From Bradyrhizobium sp. ORS 285 (GTDB lineage Bacteria; Pseudomonadota; Alphaproteobacteria; Rhizobiales; Xanthobacteraceae): a stretch of DNA of 64,000 nucleotides. The stretch lies in contig NZ_LT859959.1 of assembly GCF_900176205.1 (NCBI RefSeq), positions 6,623,001 to 6,687,000 on the forward strand. Reading direction: 5' to 3'. Each line of letters opens with the position of its first letter. Positions within the stretch are counted from its first letter, which is position 1. Made by a program: the position numbers and the translations under genes. Below are positions 63,771-64,000 of this stretch, piece after piece. The notes under the pieces are model-generated. The model searched no databases. It was given only the letters and a program-made list of their open reading frames with translations, and had not been told where the DNA came from.

Positions 63771-64000
63771 TCAACTCCGGCAGGTCAATCCACCGTCGAC
63801 CACCAGCGTGATGCCGGTGACGTAGCGCGATTCGTCCGAGGCGAGGAACAGCGCGGCGTTGGCGACATCGAAGGCGTCGCCCATGTGCCCCATCGGCACC
63901 TGCGCATCGCGCTTCCGCCACATCTCCTCGACGTCGCCCTTGGCGTAGCTCGCAGCCAGGCCTGCGGAATGCTCGACCATCGGCGTCTTCATCAGGCCGG
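63771..64000 (-). CDS. SDR-family oxidoreductase, C-terminal part
   Basis: Only the last 75 or so codons are in the window; the gene starts beyond the right edge. [49 protein letters not shown] is the classical end of short-chain dehydrogenases, including the V-T-G-x-x-x-x-V-D-G-G signature that closes the Rossmann fold. The nucleotide motif and active site lie outside, so substrate and coenzyme cannot be judged. Confidence 0.9.
   Translation of the reverse strand, partial: GLMKTPMVEHSAGLAASYAKGDVEEMWRKRDAQVPMGHMGDAFDVANAALFLASDESRYVTGITLVVDGGLTCRS

Noticed and set aside
1..64000. CRISPR arrays and rRNA or tRNA genes
   Set aside because: I saw no regularly spaced direct repeats and no rRNA or complete tRNA structure on reading both strands; a covariance-model search was not possible here.

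Overview
The window looks like chromosomal DNA of a Bradyrhizobium-type alphaproteobacterium (Nitrobacteraceae, Rhizobiales). The evidence is the high-GC coding style, a minC-minD-minE set, an ispH-thrB-rnhA operon next to a DUF1013/TrcR regulator, an NdvA-type glucan exporter, many orphan solute-binding proteins, and the dense palindromic intergenic repeats usual in this group. No rRNA, tRNA or CRISPR array was found. This assignment is an inference from gene content, not from a marker-gene comparison.

Positions 1 to about 16,500 are accessory DNA: coding density is lower, there are several gaps of 400-850 bp, and broken genes are common. In order it holds a decayed autotransporter-like gene (one frameshift, one amber stop), a Cys-rich exported protein, a large serine recombinase that probably built or mobilised the island, a three-gene surface-polysaccharide-like group (exported protein, GT-C-like membrane protein, sugar-epimerase-like SDR), a 1360-residue multi-PAS hybrid histidine kinase, an excisionase-like HTH protein, palindromic repeats, a ParD/RelE-type toxin-antitoxin pair, a truncated acetyltransferase and an orphan protein with an HNH-like motif.

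From about 16,600 to the right edge the DNA looks like core chromosome. 16.6-30 kb carries an MFS transporter, a DUF6880 protein, a ModA-like protein without signal peptide, NAD synthetase, SDR and nitronate monooxygenase genes, several small envelope proteins and an acyl-CoA ligase, followed by about 1 kb packed with four different palindromic repeats. 30-42 kb has a chemoreceptor, a thioesterase, the minCDE division-site operon and three tandem paralogous periplasmic binding proteins that share an extra two-Cys N-terminal domain and have no transporter partners nearby. 42-52 kb has a second nitronate monooxygenase, a DedA-like protein, a HisE-like pyrophosphatase, an NMT1-like binding protein, ndvA, a D-Ala-D-Ala carboxypeptidase, fadD and a peroxiredoxin. 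52-64 kb has rnhA-thrB-ispH, trcR, ompW, propionyl-CoA synthetase, two TPR/DUF1311 proteins and the start of an SDR gene.

The most informative non-coding signals are regulatory. There are two full TTAA-N7-TTAA CtrA-type boxes, one before minC and one at nearly the same distance before an 88-residue unknown protein. Three GGAAC-N16/17-GTT promoters of the EcfG general-stress type precede three exported proteins of unknown function. A perfect TTGAT-N4-ATCAA FixK/FNR box precedes ompW, and a 13/14 match precedes prpE. Together they suggest links to cell-cycle, stress and oxygen control for genes that are otherwise uncharacterised.
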